Of a DNA stretch of 64,000 bases, positions 1 to 8,322 are shown one piece after another. Position numbers and translations under genes: made by a program. The stretch comes from Erinaceus europaeus (lineage: Eukaryota > Chordata > Mammalia > Eulipotyphla > Erinaceidae): assembly GCF_950295315.1 (NCBI RefSeq), contig NW_026647582.1, positions 33,501-97,500 on the forward strand. The letters are read 5' to 3'. Within the stretch, counting starts at the first letter, position 1; the number at the start of each line of letters is the position of its first letter. The notes beneath the pieces were generated by a model, which was not told the origin of the DNA, did no database searches, and worked only from the letters and a program-made list of their open reading frames with translations.

Positions 1-24
1 TTTGTCTAGGTAGGTTTCTCAGGT

Positions 25-128
25 CCCCTCCACTCCTGTCCTCTCCTGTCCTCTCCTGTCCTCACCATCCTCTCCCCTCTCCTCTCCTCTGCACTTTGCT
101 TCTCTCCTTTGTCTGTCCTCTCTTCCAG
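25..128 (+). repeat. CT-rich tract with 10-bp minisatellite and splice-acceptor-like end
   Basis: An almost pure pyrimidine strand. Positions 31-60 hold three copies of a 10-bp CTCTCCTGTC repeat (the first imperfect). The tract ends in a long polypyrimidine run followed by TTCCAG at 123-128, which fits a strong 3' splice site. Whether it is used cannot be told from sequence. Confidence 0.75.
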
Positions 129-397
129 GTGCCCTGCTCACCAGCTCCAGCACTTGTGATGGTTCTCCAGTGACAGCTGTTTGCATCCCCTTCCACCCCC
201 TGCCTGCCCCTAATGTGACCCAGCTCACAGGGTCTCCGGCTCACTCCACCCAAACCCACACGCCCCAACACATCCCCTGGTTCAGCCTCTCTGCCCTATT
301 CAGCCAAACTGGCCCCTTTGCAACCTACCTGTGCATCGTGGATTCTCTTCACCATTCAAGGAGAGATCTCCTTTTGTACTTAGCTTGGTTGACTGCT
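129..397 (+). other. Unique unit segment with one open frame
   Basis: No repeat family recognised. One plus frame stays open from the acceptor-like AG into the GGAT run (about 90 codons), but the translation resembles no family I know and runs into microsatellite, so I do not call it coding. An 8-bp palindrome GAGATCTC lies near 362. Confidence 0.6.
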
Positions 398-464
398 GGA
401 TGGATGGATGGATGGATGGATGGATGGATGAATGGATGGATGGATGGGTGGATGGATGGATGGA
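398..464 (+). repeat. GGAT (ATGG) tetranucleotide microsatellite
   Basis: About 16 tetranucleotide steps with AATGG and GGGTGG interruptions. Copy number and interruptions vary between units: GATGAATGG is absent in units 10-13 and 16-19, and GGGTGG is absent in units 10 and 17. Confidence 0.95.
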
Positions 465-730
465 CAGGTCAATGGATCGGTTTTGTAGAGGGAGAGTACC
501 ATCTAGGGGTACTGGAGACCCCTGGTGTCAGATCCTTAGTCAATGTCAAATGTAAAACATTAATTCATCAATAACAAAAATGAGTAAGCACCTAAATAAA
601 TAAATAAATAAATAAATATAAAATCTGTGTTAAAAAATACATGGTGTCTTTGCCTTTCTGCATATGGAATGCTGTGAGGATCTTAAGAAGGAAAGCGTTT
701 TCCTGAGTAGCCCTATTGAAGTCGTGGAAT
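465..730 (+). other. AT-rich unique segment with AAAT run
   Basis: Contains an AAAT/TAAA run at about 593-619 that provides several AATAAA hexamers on the plus strand, which could act as polyadenylation signals if this strand is transcribed. No other feature is recognised. Confidence 0.6.
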
Positions 731-969
731 ATTTTCTTTTCCTTTTTCTTTTTTTACTTTCTATTTTCTTGATTATTCACTGGAATAAATAGACAGGAAT
801 TGAGAGGGAAGGGAGGGAGAGAGAGTTTGAGACACAGAGAGAAACACCTGCAGCACTTCTGCACCACTTGTAAAGATTTCCCCTGGCAGGTGGGGACCAG
901 GGTGTTGAAGCCCAGTCCTCCTGCATTGTAACATGAGTGCTTAACTGGGTGTGGCACCACCTGGTACCC
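731..969 (-). mobile_element. SINE 1, degenerate tRNA-derived hedgehog-type SINE
   Basis: Read on the minus strand, the element starts at 969 with a head resembling the tRNA-like GGGGCCAGGCGGTGGCGCACC start of a common hedgehog SINE. It continues through an A-box-like TGGTGCCACACC and a degenerate B box (GGCTTCAACACC), then CTGGTCCCCACCTGCCAGG, the CACTTGTGGTG-like middle part, a GAGA-rich body and a tail of A/AAAG-rich sequence (plus-strand 731-770). The family is named from memory of Erinaceus SINEs; the ends are approximate and no target-site duplication is clear. It is old by its divergence and present at the same place in every unit. Confidence 0.8.
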
Positions 970-1164
970 TTGATGGGGCACTTTTTTTTAGCAATGAAAA
1001 GAAATTCTCGTGGCAAGGTAATAAATAAATGAAGAAGTAATTAAAAGTGCATTTACATTAACTCAGTGGAAACACACAGGGACATATACGTCTCTGTTAC
1101 CTGTATTACTTCTTCATTTATGGATTGATTGCCTCAAGGGGTTATTGCCACAGCTGAGTGCCTG
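970..1164 (+). other. AT-rich linker between the SINEs
   Basis: Unique AT-rich sequence separating the two SINEs; it contains the inverted repeat listed separately and a donor-like AAG/GTAATA at 1015-1023. No element family recognised. Confidence 0.6.
1025..1121. repeat. Perfect 17-bp inverted repeat, 63-bp spacer
   Basis: ATAAATGAAGAAGTAAT at 1025-1041 is the exact reverse complement of 1105-1121. Both arms look unchanged in the A and B units I compared. It could form a stem-loop in a transcript, or be the ends of a very small decayed DNA transposon; TA dinucleotides lie at both outer edges, but no transposon family is recognised. Confidence 0.85.
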
Positions 1165-1242
1165 CGCCACGAATAATCCACAGCTCCTGCACTCCATTTG
1201 TTCCCCTTTCGCTGCCCTTGTTGCTTGGTCACTGTGGTGGTT

Positions 1243-1275
<33 letters not shown>

Positions 1276-1486
1276 ACTGACCTTGCATCTGACAGACACA
1301 AAAGGAGAGAGCAGAGGAAATACAGGGTGGGAGAGAAAGATAGAACTCCTAAAGACCTGCTTCACCCCCTGTAAAGCGACTCCCCGGCAGGTGGCGGTCT
1401 GGGGGCCAGACCCCAGATCCTTCCACCTGTCCCCTTTTCGTGAGCGCCACAAGCCCTTAACCCTCTGACATACCGCCAAACCTCCC
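1165..1486 (-). mobile_element. SINE 2, degenerate hedgehog-type SINE with GTT-rich tail region
   Basis: On the minus strand the head near 1486 resembles GGGAGTCGGGCGGTAGCGCAG of an abundant hedgehog SINE. It continues with a GGTTAAGGGC block, a degenerate B box (GGGTCTGGCCC), GCCACCTGCCGGGGAGTCGC, TTTACAGGGGGTGAAGCAGG, TCTATCTTTCTCTCCCACCC, then an AAC repeat (plus-strand GTT run, 1244-1275) and GGGCAGCGAAAGGGG. The block order matches my memory of the Erinaceus consensus. The left edge is approximate. A CTCF-like core lies at 1384-1397 on the plus strand. Confidence 0.85.
1384..1397 (+). promoter_or_regulatory. CTCF-like core inside SINE 2
   Basis: CCGGCAGGTGGCGG fits the vertebrate CTCF core CCASYAGRKGGCRS at 13 of 14 positions; the third base is G instead of A. 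It is identical in all 19 units. Compared with my recollection of the parent SINE (CCTGCAGGTGGGGA at this place), the copy here carries changes that improve the match. SINE 1 has a related but weaker CTGGCAGGTGGGGA at about 884-897 (three mismatches). Binding is a prediction only. Confidence 0.5.
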
Positions 1487-1781
1487 TGGATTTACTTTTG
1501 AAGGCAATATGACCTGCCTCGTTTTGAATCCTCATTATCCTGAGGGTCAGTCCTGGAGACAGTGTCATGACACGACACACGGAGATGTCTGGTATCAGAG
1601 AGCACCTGGAACAGCAGCTGGGGCTCTAGTGCCAGGGCAGGAGCAACTCCTCATCCACCCTCCACGGAGTCCACCTGCCTGCATTTTGGTCCTTTTCCCT
1701 CCAAAAAAGATTTTTCCCTTTTTTCACTTTGAAACAGGCAGCAGACAGGTTACCCAGGCAGGGCGAAAAAAATAAAAAGCC
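1487..1781 (+). other. Unique segment downstream of SINE 2
   Basis: No repeat family recognised. It holds a 12-bp palindrome GTGTCATGACAC at 1562-1573 and ends in an A-rich stretch with AATAAA (about 1770-1775) just before the poly-T. Unit 10 has a 3-bp deletion in this segment. Confidence 0.6.
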
Positions 1782-1804
1782 TTTTTTTTTTTTTTTTTTT
1801 TTTT
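1782..1804 (+). repeat. Poly-T run
   Basis: An uninterrupted T run of 23 nt here, 23-31 nt in units 1-15 and 36-38 nt in units 16-19. It could be the poly-A tail of a decayed minus-strand retroelement lying to its right, but I recognise no body. Confidence 0.9.
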
Positions 1805-2401
1805 AAACCGAAGTGAATGACCATCTTCTGGAAAGTATAGGTTTTGAACCTGAAAACTCTGTCTGTCTGTCTCTTAGTTCACAGAAAGAGCCACTAGCCC
1901 AGCCAGATCTCACGCTCAGATGGGGTGTTTTTGCCAGTCAAAGGTCTGCACAGCACACTAGGGATTGGGCGGCAGGAGACCCAAGTGTTACATTGTAGAT
2001 GGACTGTTTGCAGTTCTTGCTCCCCAGGACATTGGACTGTCTCAACTCCCTCCCCTACAGCATGAAAAAAAGACTCTTGACAACCTTGGAGCAAATGGAG
2101 TGGGGGTGAGGGGAGCTGATTGCATGTCTGTGCTGCTGATGCCCAGGTGTCTGTGGGGGGCCGTGGCACAGGCTGTAAGGGGGCTAGGGGGCAGAAGGAG
2201 ACTGTTTGAGAGGCAGGCTACAGGCAGGGGAGCCCGTGAGTGTGTGCAGGGCTGTGTGTGTGGGTGTGGTGGCAGGGGTTAGGGCAGGTCCCCCTCTGGA
2301 TGGTGAGATGGCAGCTGGGCTGGCCCTGGGCCCTCAGGGCTGAAGGGCAGAAGCAGGGTGGCAGTAAAGTAGCAGAGGGAAGCACACAGTAGATGTTAGT
2401 T
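1805..2401 (+). other. Unique segment becoming G-rich
   Basis: No repeat family or gene recognised. A short CTGT run lies at about 1859-1873. From about 2090 the plus strand becomes strongly G-rich, with several GGGG runs (near 2103, 2155, 2179 and 2187) and a GTGTGTGTGGGTGTGG stretch near 2255-2270. Unit 8 has its 15-bp duplication in this segment. Confidence 0.6.
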
Positions 2402-2437
2402 GGGGAGCTGGGGGACAGAGGGCAAGGGGAAAGGGGG
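2402..2437 (+). other. G-quadruplex motif
   Basis: Five G runs of 3-5 bases (2402-2405, 2410-2414, 2420-2422, 2426-2429, 2433-2437) are separated by loops of 3-5 bases, a textbook intramolecular quadruplex pattern on the plus strand. The CAA loop becomes AAA in units 6 and 8-13, keeping all G runs. Confidence 0.85.
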
Positions 2438-2611
2438 CATCCTTGAGGAGGGGTCTGGACTAGAGAGTGGGGGGAGCTGGAGGCATGGAAGGTCCCAGGA
2501 ATCAGGGACTGACAGGAACAGATTCCTGCACCCACCCACTGGATAGAAGCTGCAGCAGCCAGAGCAGCAGCCCTGGCTTGCCTAGGCCAAGGGCCCTGAT
2601 TGAGTCCCTCT
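2438..2611 (+). other. GC-rich unique spacer
   Basis: No feature recognised between the quadruplex motif and the GA tract, apart from further G runs near 2469-2475 and a CAGCAGC-rich stretch near 2552-2571. Confidence 0.5.
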
Positions 2612-2725
2612 GAGGATGAGGAAGAAGAGGAGGAGGTGGAGGAGGAGGAGGAGGAGGAGGAGGAGGAGGAAGAAGAGGAGGAGGAAGAAGAGGAGGAGGA
2701 AGAAGAGGAGGAGGAGGAGGAGGGG
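2612..2725 (+). repeat. Purine GA/GGA tract
   Basis: About 114 bp of almost pure purine built from GGA, GAA and GAG triplets, interrupted only by T at 2615 and 2637. Lengths are 108-117 bp in A and 129-132 bp in B. Steps are multiples of three except in unit 5. One frame reads as a poly-glutamate stretch ending at a stop about 20 bases past the tract. Mirror symmetry makes triplex (H-DNA) formation plausible. Confidence 0.95.
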
Positions 2726-2764
2726 CAGGAGGGCAGCTGTCAGTAGGCAACGGGATTAATAGAG

Positions 2765-2781
2765 GCCTCCATTACGGAGGC
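2765..2781. promoter_or_regulatory. Short hairpin with YY1-like CCAT
   Basis: GCCTCC and GGAGGC are perfect complements around a 5-base ATTAC loop. The left arm with CCATTA is a partial match to the YY1 consensus (GCCGCCATNTTG). Same sequence in A and B. Confidence 0.4.
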
Positions 2782-2854
2782 ATGTGTCCAGGCAGGCACC
2801 CACCAACCCTCAGGGGCAGCTCAGGGCACCCAGGGACCTGGTGTGGGTATCTCT

Positions 2855-2864
2855 GGGGCGGGAA
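2855..2864 (+). promoter_or_regulatory. GC box overlapping E2F-like site
   Basis: GGGGCGGG is a canonical Sp1 GC box, and the overlapping GCGGGAA fits the E2F core GCGSSAA. It is one of few CpG-containing consensus sites in this CpG-poor unit. Prediction only. Confidence 0.45.
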
Positions 2865-3120
2865 CTGTCAGTCAGTCAGCAAGACTGTGTGTCAGTGCAC
2901 ATGGTGGGACAGGGGCCTGGCGGACCTTGGTCCCCAGCCCTGGGCTGTCAGATGCCAGCCCCATGCCCAGACTCACACCAATCTGCCCATAGCCCCTTGG
3001 CCCGGCCGACCAGCACCTGCTTTGCCCTGGGGCTCTGGCTCTGGTGGCTGGCCACCACCCCTCAGGTCAAGTTCAGCGTGGGGGTCATGGCTTCTGGTCA
3101 ACTGGATGGGCAGGGTCCCC

Positions 3121-3133
3121 GTAGCCTAGCAAC
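3121..3133 (+). promoter_or_regulatory. RFX X-box
   Basis: GTAGCCTAGCAAC fits the RFX consensus GTNRCC N(0-3) RGYAAC with a one-base spacer and no mismatch. It is present unchanged in all 18 complete units (positions given in the unit entries), in a segment where A and B differ at several nearby bases. RFX factors bind such sites in ciliary, testis and MHC class II promoters; binding here is not shown. Confidence 0.5.
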
Positions 3134-4144
3134 CACAGGAGCCCTCTGTGATGTCCTAGCCCCTGGCAATCTGTGCTGGCCACACTGGCACTGGGTAGCC
3201 CAACTGCCCTGCCACTAGGTCAGGCAACAGCGCCCAGACGCCTGGGCCCTGGCACAGAGGGACGGAAGGATGGGAAGACAGTGCTGACCGAAGAGGGACC
3301 TCAGGGCTGGCAGCCAAGAGAAGACAGGTAGAGGTGTGCCCGGGATCCAGGGAGCCCAGGCCAGAGGTGCCTGCATGCCTGCCTGCCTTCCTGGATGTCT
3401 GTATGCTGCCTTTGTCTAGGTAGGTTTCTCAGGTCCCCTCCACTCCTGTCCTCTCCTGTCCTCTCCTGTCCTCACCATCCTCTCCCCTCTCCTCTCCTCT
3501 GCACTTTGCTTCTCTCCTTTGTCTGTCCTCTCTTCCAGGTGCCCTGCTCACCAGCTCCAGCACTTGTGATGGTTCTCCAGTGACAGCTGTTTGCATCCCC
3601 TTCCACCCCCTGCCTGCCCCTAATGTGACCCAGCTCACAGGGTCTCCGGCTCACTCCACCCAAACCCACACGCCCCAACACATCCCCTGGTTCAGCCTCT
3701 CTGCCCTATTCAGCCAAACTGGCCCCTTTGCAACCTACCTGTGCATCGTGGATTCTCTTCACCATTCAAGGAGAGATCTCCTTTTGTACTTAGCTTGGTT
3801 GACTGCTGGATGGATGGATGGATGGATGGATGGATGGATGGATGAATGGATGGATGGATGGGTGGATGGATGGATGGACAGGTCAATGGATCGGTTTTGT
3901 AGAGGGAGAGTACCATCTAGGGGTACTGGAGACCCCTGGTGTCAGATCCTTAGTCAATGTCAAATGTAAAACATTAATTCATCAATAACAAAAATGAGTA
4001 AGCACCTAAATAAATAAATAAATAAATAAATATAAAATCTGTGTTAAAAAATACATGGTGTCTTTGCCTTTCTGCATATGGAATGCTGTGAGGATCTTAA
4101 GAAGGAAAGCGTTTTCCTGAGTAGCCCTATTGAAGTCGTGGAAT

Positions 4145-4383
4145 ATTTTCTTTTCCTTTTTCTTTTTTTACTTTCTATTTTCTTGATTATTCACTGGAAT
4201 AAATAGACAGGAATTGAGAGGGAAGGGAGGGAGAGAGAGTTTGAGACACAGAGAGAAACACCTGCAGCACTTCTGCACCACTTGTAAAGATTTCCCCTGG
4301 CAGGTGGGGACCAGGGTGTTGAAGCCCAGTCCTCCTGCATTGTAACATGAGTGCTTAACTGGGTGTGGCACCACCTGGTACCC
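4145..4383 (-). mobile_element. SINE 1, unit 2
   Basis: Same insertion as at 731-969; no difference noticed. Confidence 0.8.
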
Positions 4384-4578
4384 TTGATGGGGCACTTTTT
4401 TTTAGCAATGAAAAGAAATTCTCGTGGCAAGGTAATAAATAAATGAAGAAGTAATTAAAAGTGCATTTACATTAACTCAGTGGAAACACACAGGGACATA
4501 TACGTCTCTGTTACCTGTATTACTTCTTCATTTATGGATTGATTGCCTCAAGGGGTTATTGCCACAGCTGAGTGCCTG

Positions 4579-4656
4579 CGCCACGAATAATCCACAGCTC
4601 CTGCACTCCATTTGTTCCCCTTTCGCTGCCCTTGTTGCTTGGTCACTGTGGTGGTT

Positions 4657-4689
<33 letters not shown>

Positions 4690-4900
4690 ACTGACCTTGC
4701 ATCTGACAGACACAAAAGGAGAGAGCAGAGGAAATACAGGGTGGGAGAGAAAGATAGAACTCCTAAAGACCTGCTTCACCCCCTGTAAAGCGACTCCCCG
4801 GCAGGTGGCGGTCTGGGGGCCAGACCCCAGATCCTTCCACCTGTCCCCTTTTCGTGAGCGCCACAAGCCCTTAACCCTCTGACATACCGCCAAACCTCCC
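4579..4900 (-). mobile_element. SINE 2, unit 2
   Basis: Same insertion; GTT run 32 bp; CTCF-like core at 4798-4811. Confidence 0.85.
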
Positions 4901-7566
4901 TGGATTTACTTTTGAAGGCAATATGACCTGCCTCGTTTTGAATCCTCATTATCCTGAGGGTCAGTCCTGGAGACAGTGTCATGACACGACACACGGAGAT
5001 GTCTGGTATCAGAGAGCACCTGGAACAGCAGCTGGGGCTCTAGTGCCAGGGCAGGAGCAACTCCTCATCCACCCTCCACGGAGTCCACCTGCCTGCATTT
5101 TGGTCCTTTTCCCTCCAAAAAAGATTTTTCCCTTTTTTCACTTTGAAACAGGCAGCAGACAGGTTACCCAGGCAGGGCGAAAAAAATAAAAAGCCTTTTT
5201 TTTTTTTTTTTTTTTTTTAAACCGAAGTGAATGACCATCTTCTGGAAAGTATAGGTTTTGAACCTGAAAACTCTGTCTGTCTGTCTCTTAGTTCACAGAA
5301 AGAGCCACTAGCCCAGCCAGATCTCACGCTCAGATGGGGTGTTTTTGCCAGTCAAAGGTCTGCACAGCACACTAGGGATTGGGCGGCAGGAGACCCAAGT
5401 GTTACATTGTAGATGGACTGTTTGCAGTTCTTGCTCCCCAGGACATTGGACTGTCTCAACTCCCTCCCCTACAGCATGAAAAAAAGACTCTTGACAACCT
5501 TGGAGCAAATGGAGTGGGGGTGAGGGGAGCTGATTGCATGTCTGTGCTGCTGATGCCCAGGTGTCTGTGGGGGGCCGTGGCACAGGCTGTAAGGGGGCTA
5601 GGGGGCAGAAGGAGACTGTTTGAGAGGCAGGCTACAGGCAGGGGAGCCCGTGAGTGTGTGCAGGGCTGTGTGTGTGGGTGTGGTGGCAGGGGTTAGGGCA
5701 GGTCCCCCTCTGGATGGTGAGATGGCAGCTGGGCTGGCCCTGGGCCCTCAGGGCTGAAGGGCAGAAGCAGGGTGGCAGTAAAGTAGCAGAGGGAAGCACA
5801 CAGTAGATGTTAGTTGGGGAGCTGGGGGACAGAGGGCAAGGGGAAAGGGGGCATCCTTGAGGAGGGGTCTGGACTAGAGAGTGGGGGGAGCTGGAGGCAT
5901 GGAAGGTCCCAGGAATCAGGGACTGACAGGAACAGATTCCTGCACCCACCCACTGGATAGAAGCTGCAGCAGCCAGAGCAGCAGCCCTGGCTTGCCTAGG
6001 CCAAGGGCCCTGATTGAGTCCCTCTGAGGATGAGGAAGAAGAGGAGGAGGTGGAGGAGGAGGAGGAGGAGGAGGAGGAGGAGGAAGAAGAGGAGGAGGAA
6101 GAAGAGGAGGAGGAAGAAGAGGAGGAGGAGGAGGAGGGGCAGGAGGGCAGCTGTCAGTAGGCAACGGGATTAATAGAGGCCTCCATTACGGAGGCATGTG
6201 TCCAGGCAGGCACCCACCAACCCTCAGGGGCAGCTCAGGGCACCCAGGGACCTGGTGTGGGTATCTCTGGGGCGGGAACTGTCAGTCAGTCAGCAAGACT
6301 GTGTGTCAGTGCACATGGTGGGACAGGGGCCTGGCGGACCTTGGTCCCCAGCCCTGGGCTGTCAGATGCCAGCCCCATGCCCAGACTCACACCAATCTGC
6401 CCATAGCCCCTTGGCCCGGCCGACCAGCACCTGCTTTGCCCTGGGGCTCTGGCTCTGGTGGCTGGCCACCACCCCTCAGGTCAAGTTCAGCGTGGGGGTC
6501 ATGGCTTCTGGTCAACTGGATGGGCAGGGTCCCCGTAGCCTAGCAACCACAGGAGCCCTCTGTGATGTCCTAGCCCCTGGCAATCTGTGCTGGCCACACT
6601 GGCACTGGGTAGCCCAACTGCCCTGCCACTAGGTCAGGCAACAGCGCCCAGACGCCTGGGCCCTGGCACAGAGGGACGGAAGGATGGGAAGACAGTGCTG
6701 ACCGAAGAGGGACCTCAGGGCTGGCAGCCAAGAGAAGACAGGTAGAGGTGTGCCCGGGATCCAGGGAGCCCAGGCCAGAGGTGCCTGCATGCCTGCCTGC
6801 CTTCCTGGATGTCTGTATGCTGCCTTTGTCTAGGTAGGTTTCTCAGGTCCCCTCCACTCCTGTCCTCTCCTGTCCTCTCCTGTCCTCACCATCCTCTCCC
6901 CTCTCCTCTCCTCTGCACTTTGCTTCTCTCCTTTGTCTGTCCTCTCTTCCAGGTGCCCTGCTCACCAGCTCCAGCACTTGTGATGGTTCTCCAGTGACAG
7001 CTGTTTGCATCCCCTTCCACCCCCTGCCTGCCCCTAATGTGACCCAGCTCACAGGGTCTCCGGCTCACTCCACCCAAACCCACACGCCCCAACACATCCC
7101 CTGGTTCAGCCTCTCTGCCCTATTCAGCCAAACTGGCCCCTTTGCAACCTACCTGTGCATCGTGGATTCTCTTCACCATTCAAGGAGAGATCTCCTTTTG
7201 TACTTAGCTTGGTTGACTGCTGGATGGATGGATGGATGGATGGATGGATGGATGGATGGATGGATGAATGGATGGATGGATGGGTGGATGGATGGATGGA
7301 CAGGTCAATGGATCGGTTTTGTAGAGGGAGAGTACCATCTAGGGGTACTGGAGACCCCTGGTGTCAGATCCTTAGTCAATGTCAAATGTAAAACATTAAT
7401 TCATCAATAACAAAAATGAGTAAGCACCTAAATAAATAAATAAATACATAAATATAAAATCTGTGTTAAAAAATACATGGTGTCTTTGCCTTTCTGCATA
7501 TGGAATGCTGTGAGGATCTTAAGAAGGAAAGCGTTTTCCTGAGTAGCCCTATTGAAGTCGTGGAAT

Positions 7567-7805
7567 ATTTTCTTTTCCTTTTTCTTTTTTTACTTTCTAT
7601 TTTCTTGATTATTCACTGGAATAAATAGACAGGAATTGAGAGGGAAGGGAGGGAGAGAGAGTTTGAGACACAGAGAGAAACACCTGCAGCACTTCTGCAC
7701 CACTTGTAAAGATTTCCCCTGGCAGGTGGGGACCAGGGTGTTGAAGCCCAGTCCTCCTGCATTGTAACATGAGTGCTTAACTGGGTGTGGCACCACCTGG
7801 TACCC
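7567..7805 (-). mobile_element. SINE 1, unit 3
   Basis: Same insertion; A-type sequence. Confidence 0.8.
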
Positions 7806-8000
7806 TTGATGGGGCACTTTTTTTTAGCAATGAAAAGAAATTCTCGTGGCAAGGTAATAAATAAATGAAGAAGTAATTAAAAGTGCATTTACATTAACTC
7901 AGTGGAAACACACAGGGACATATACGTCTCTGTTACCTGTATTACTTCTTCATTTATGGATTGATTGCCTCAAGGGGTTATTGCCACAGCTGAGTGCCTG

Positions 8001-8078
8001 CGCCACGAATAATCCACAGCTCCTGCACTCCATTTGTTCCCCTTTCGCTGCCCTTGTTGCTTGGTCACTGTGGTGGTT

Positions 8079-8111
<33 letters not shown>

Positions 8112-8322
8112 ACTGACCTTGCATCTGACAGACACAAAAGGAGAGAGCAGAGGAAATACAGGGTGGGAGAGAAAGATAGAACTCCTAAAGACCTGCTTCA
8201 CCCCCTGTAAAGCGACTCCCCGGCAGGTGGCGGTCTGGGGGCCAGACCCCAGATCCTTCCACCTGTCCCCTTTTCGTGAGCGCCACAAGCCCTTAACCCT
8301 CTGACATACCGCCAAACCTCCC
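8001..8322 (-). mobile_element. SINE 2, unit 3
   Basis: Same insertion; GTT run 32 bp; CTCF-like core at 8220-8233. Confidence 0.85.

Larger units (their letters stand above)
1..3410 (+). repeat. Unit 1 (A), reference unit
   Basis: This unit is used here as the reference for internal landmarks, which are listed as separate entries. Poly-T is 23 nt (1782-1804), GA tract 114 bp (2612-2725), X-box 3121-3133. The AAAT run is uninterrupted, as in unit 2 and units 9-15. Confidence 0.95.
2726..3410 (+). other. GC-rich unit end with candidate regulatory motifs
   Basis: Contains the hairpin, GC-box/E2F-like site and X-box listed separately. A 144-codon frame (2784-3218, GTG start) is open in A units but shifted by a one-base insertion in B units (GGATCCCC), so it is not treated as a gene. 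A donor-like ACAG/GTAGAG lies at about 3326-3335, and a single BamHI-type GGATCC at about 3343. Confidence 0.65.
3411..6824 (+). repeat. Unit 2 (A)
   Basis: Almost identical to unit 1; the main length change is one extra GGAT copy. Poly-T 5196-5218 (23 nt), GA tract 6026-6139, X-box 6535-6547. Confidence 0.95.

Noticed and set aside
170..574. About 134-codon frame crossing the GGAT run, ending with WMDGWMDG repeats
   Set aside because: Starts at a GTG, changes length and frame with microsatellite copy number, and has no family resemblance.
2599..2745. Poly-glutamate frame (SPSEDEEE...) resembling acidic protein tails
   Set aside because: It is simply the translation of the GA tract, under 50 codons, preceded by a stop and lacking an ATG.
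2502..2750. Proline/leucine-rich minus-strand frame resembling formin-type poly-proline
   Set aside because: Shadow of the GA tract on the opposite strand.
2784..3218. 144-codon open frame repeated in every A unit
   Set aside because: It begins only at a GTG, matches no family I know, and in B units a one-base insertion shifts the frame and changes its first half. That is not the pattern of a maintained protein.
3202..3240. CCACTAGGTCAGGCA as a second CTCF site in the unit end
   Set aside because: It matches only the left half of the core; the GGC block is replaced by CAG, so it is too weak to call.
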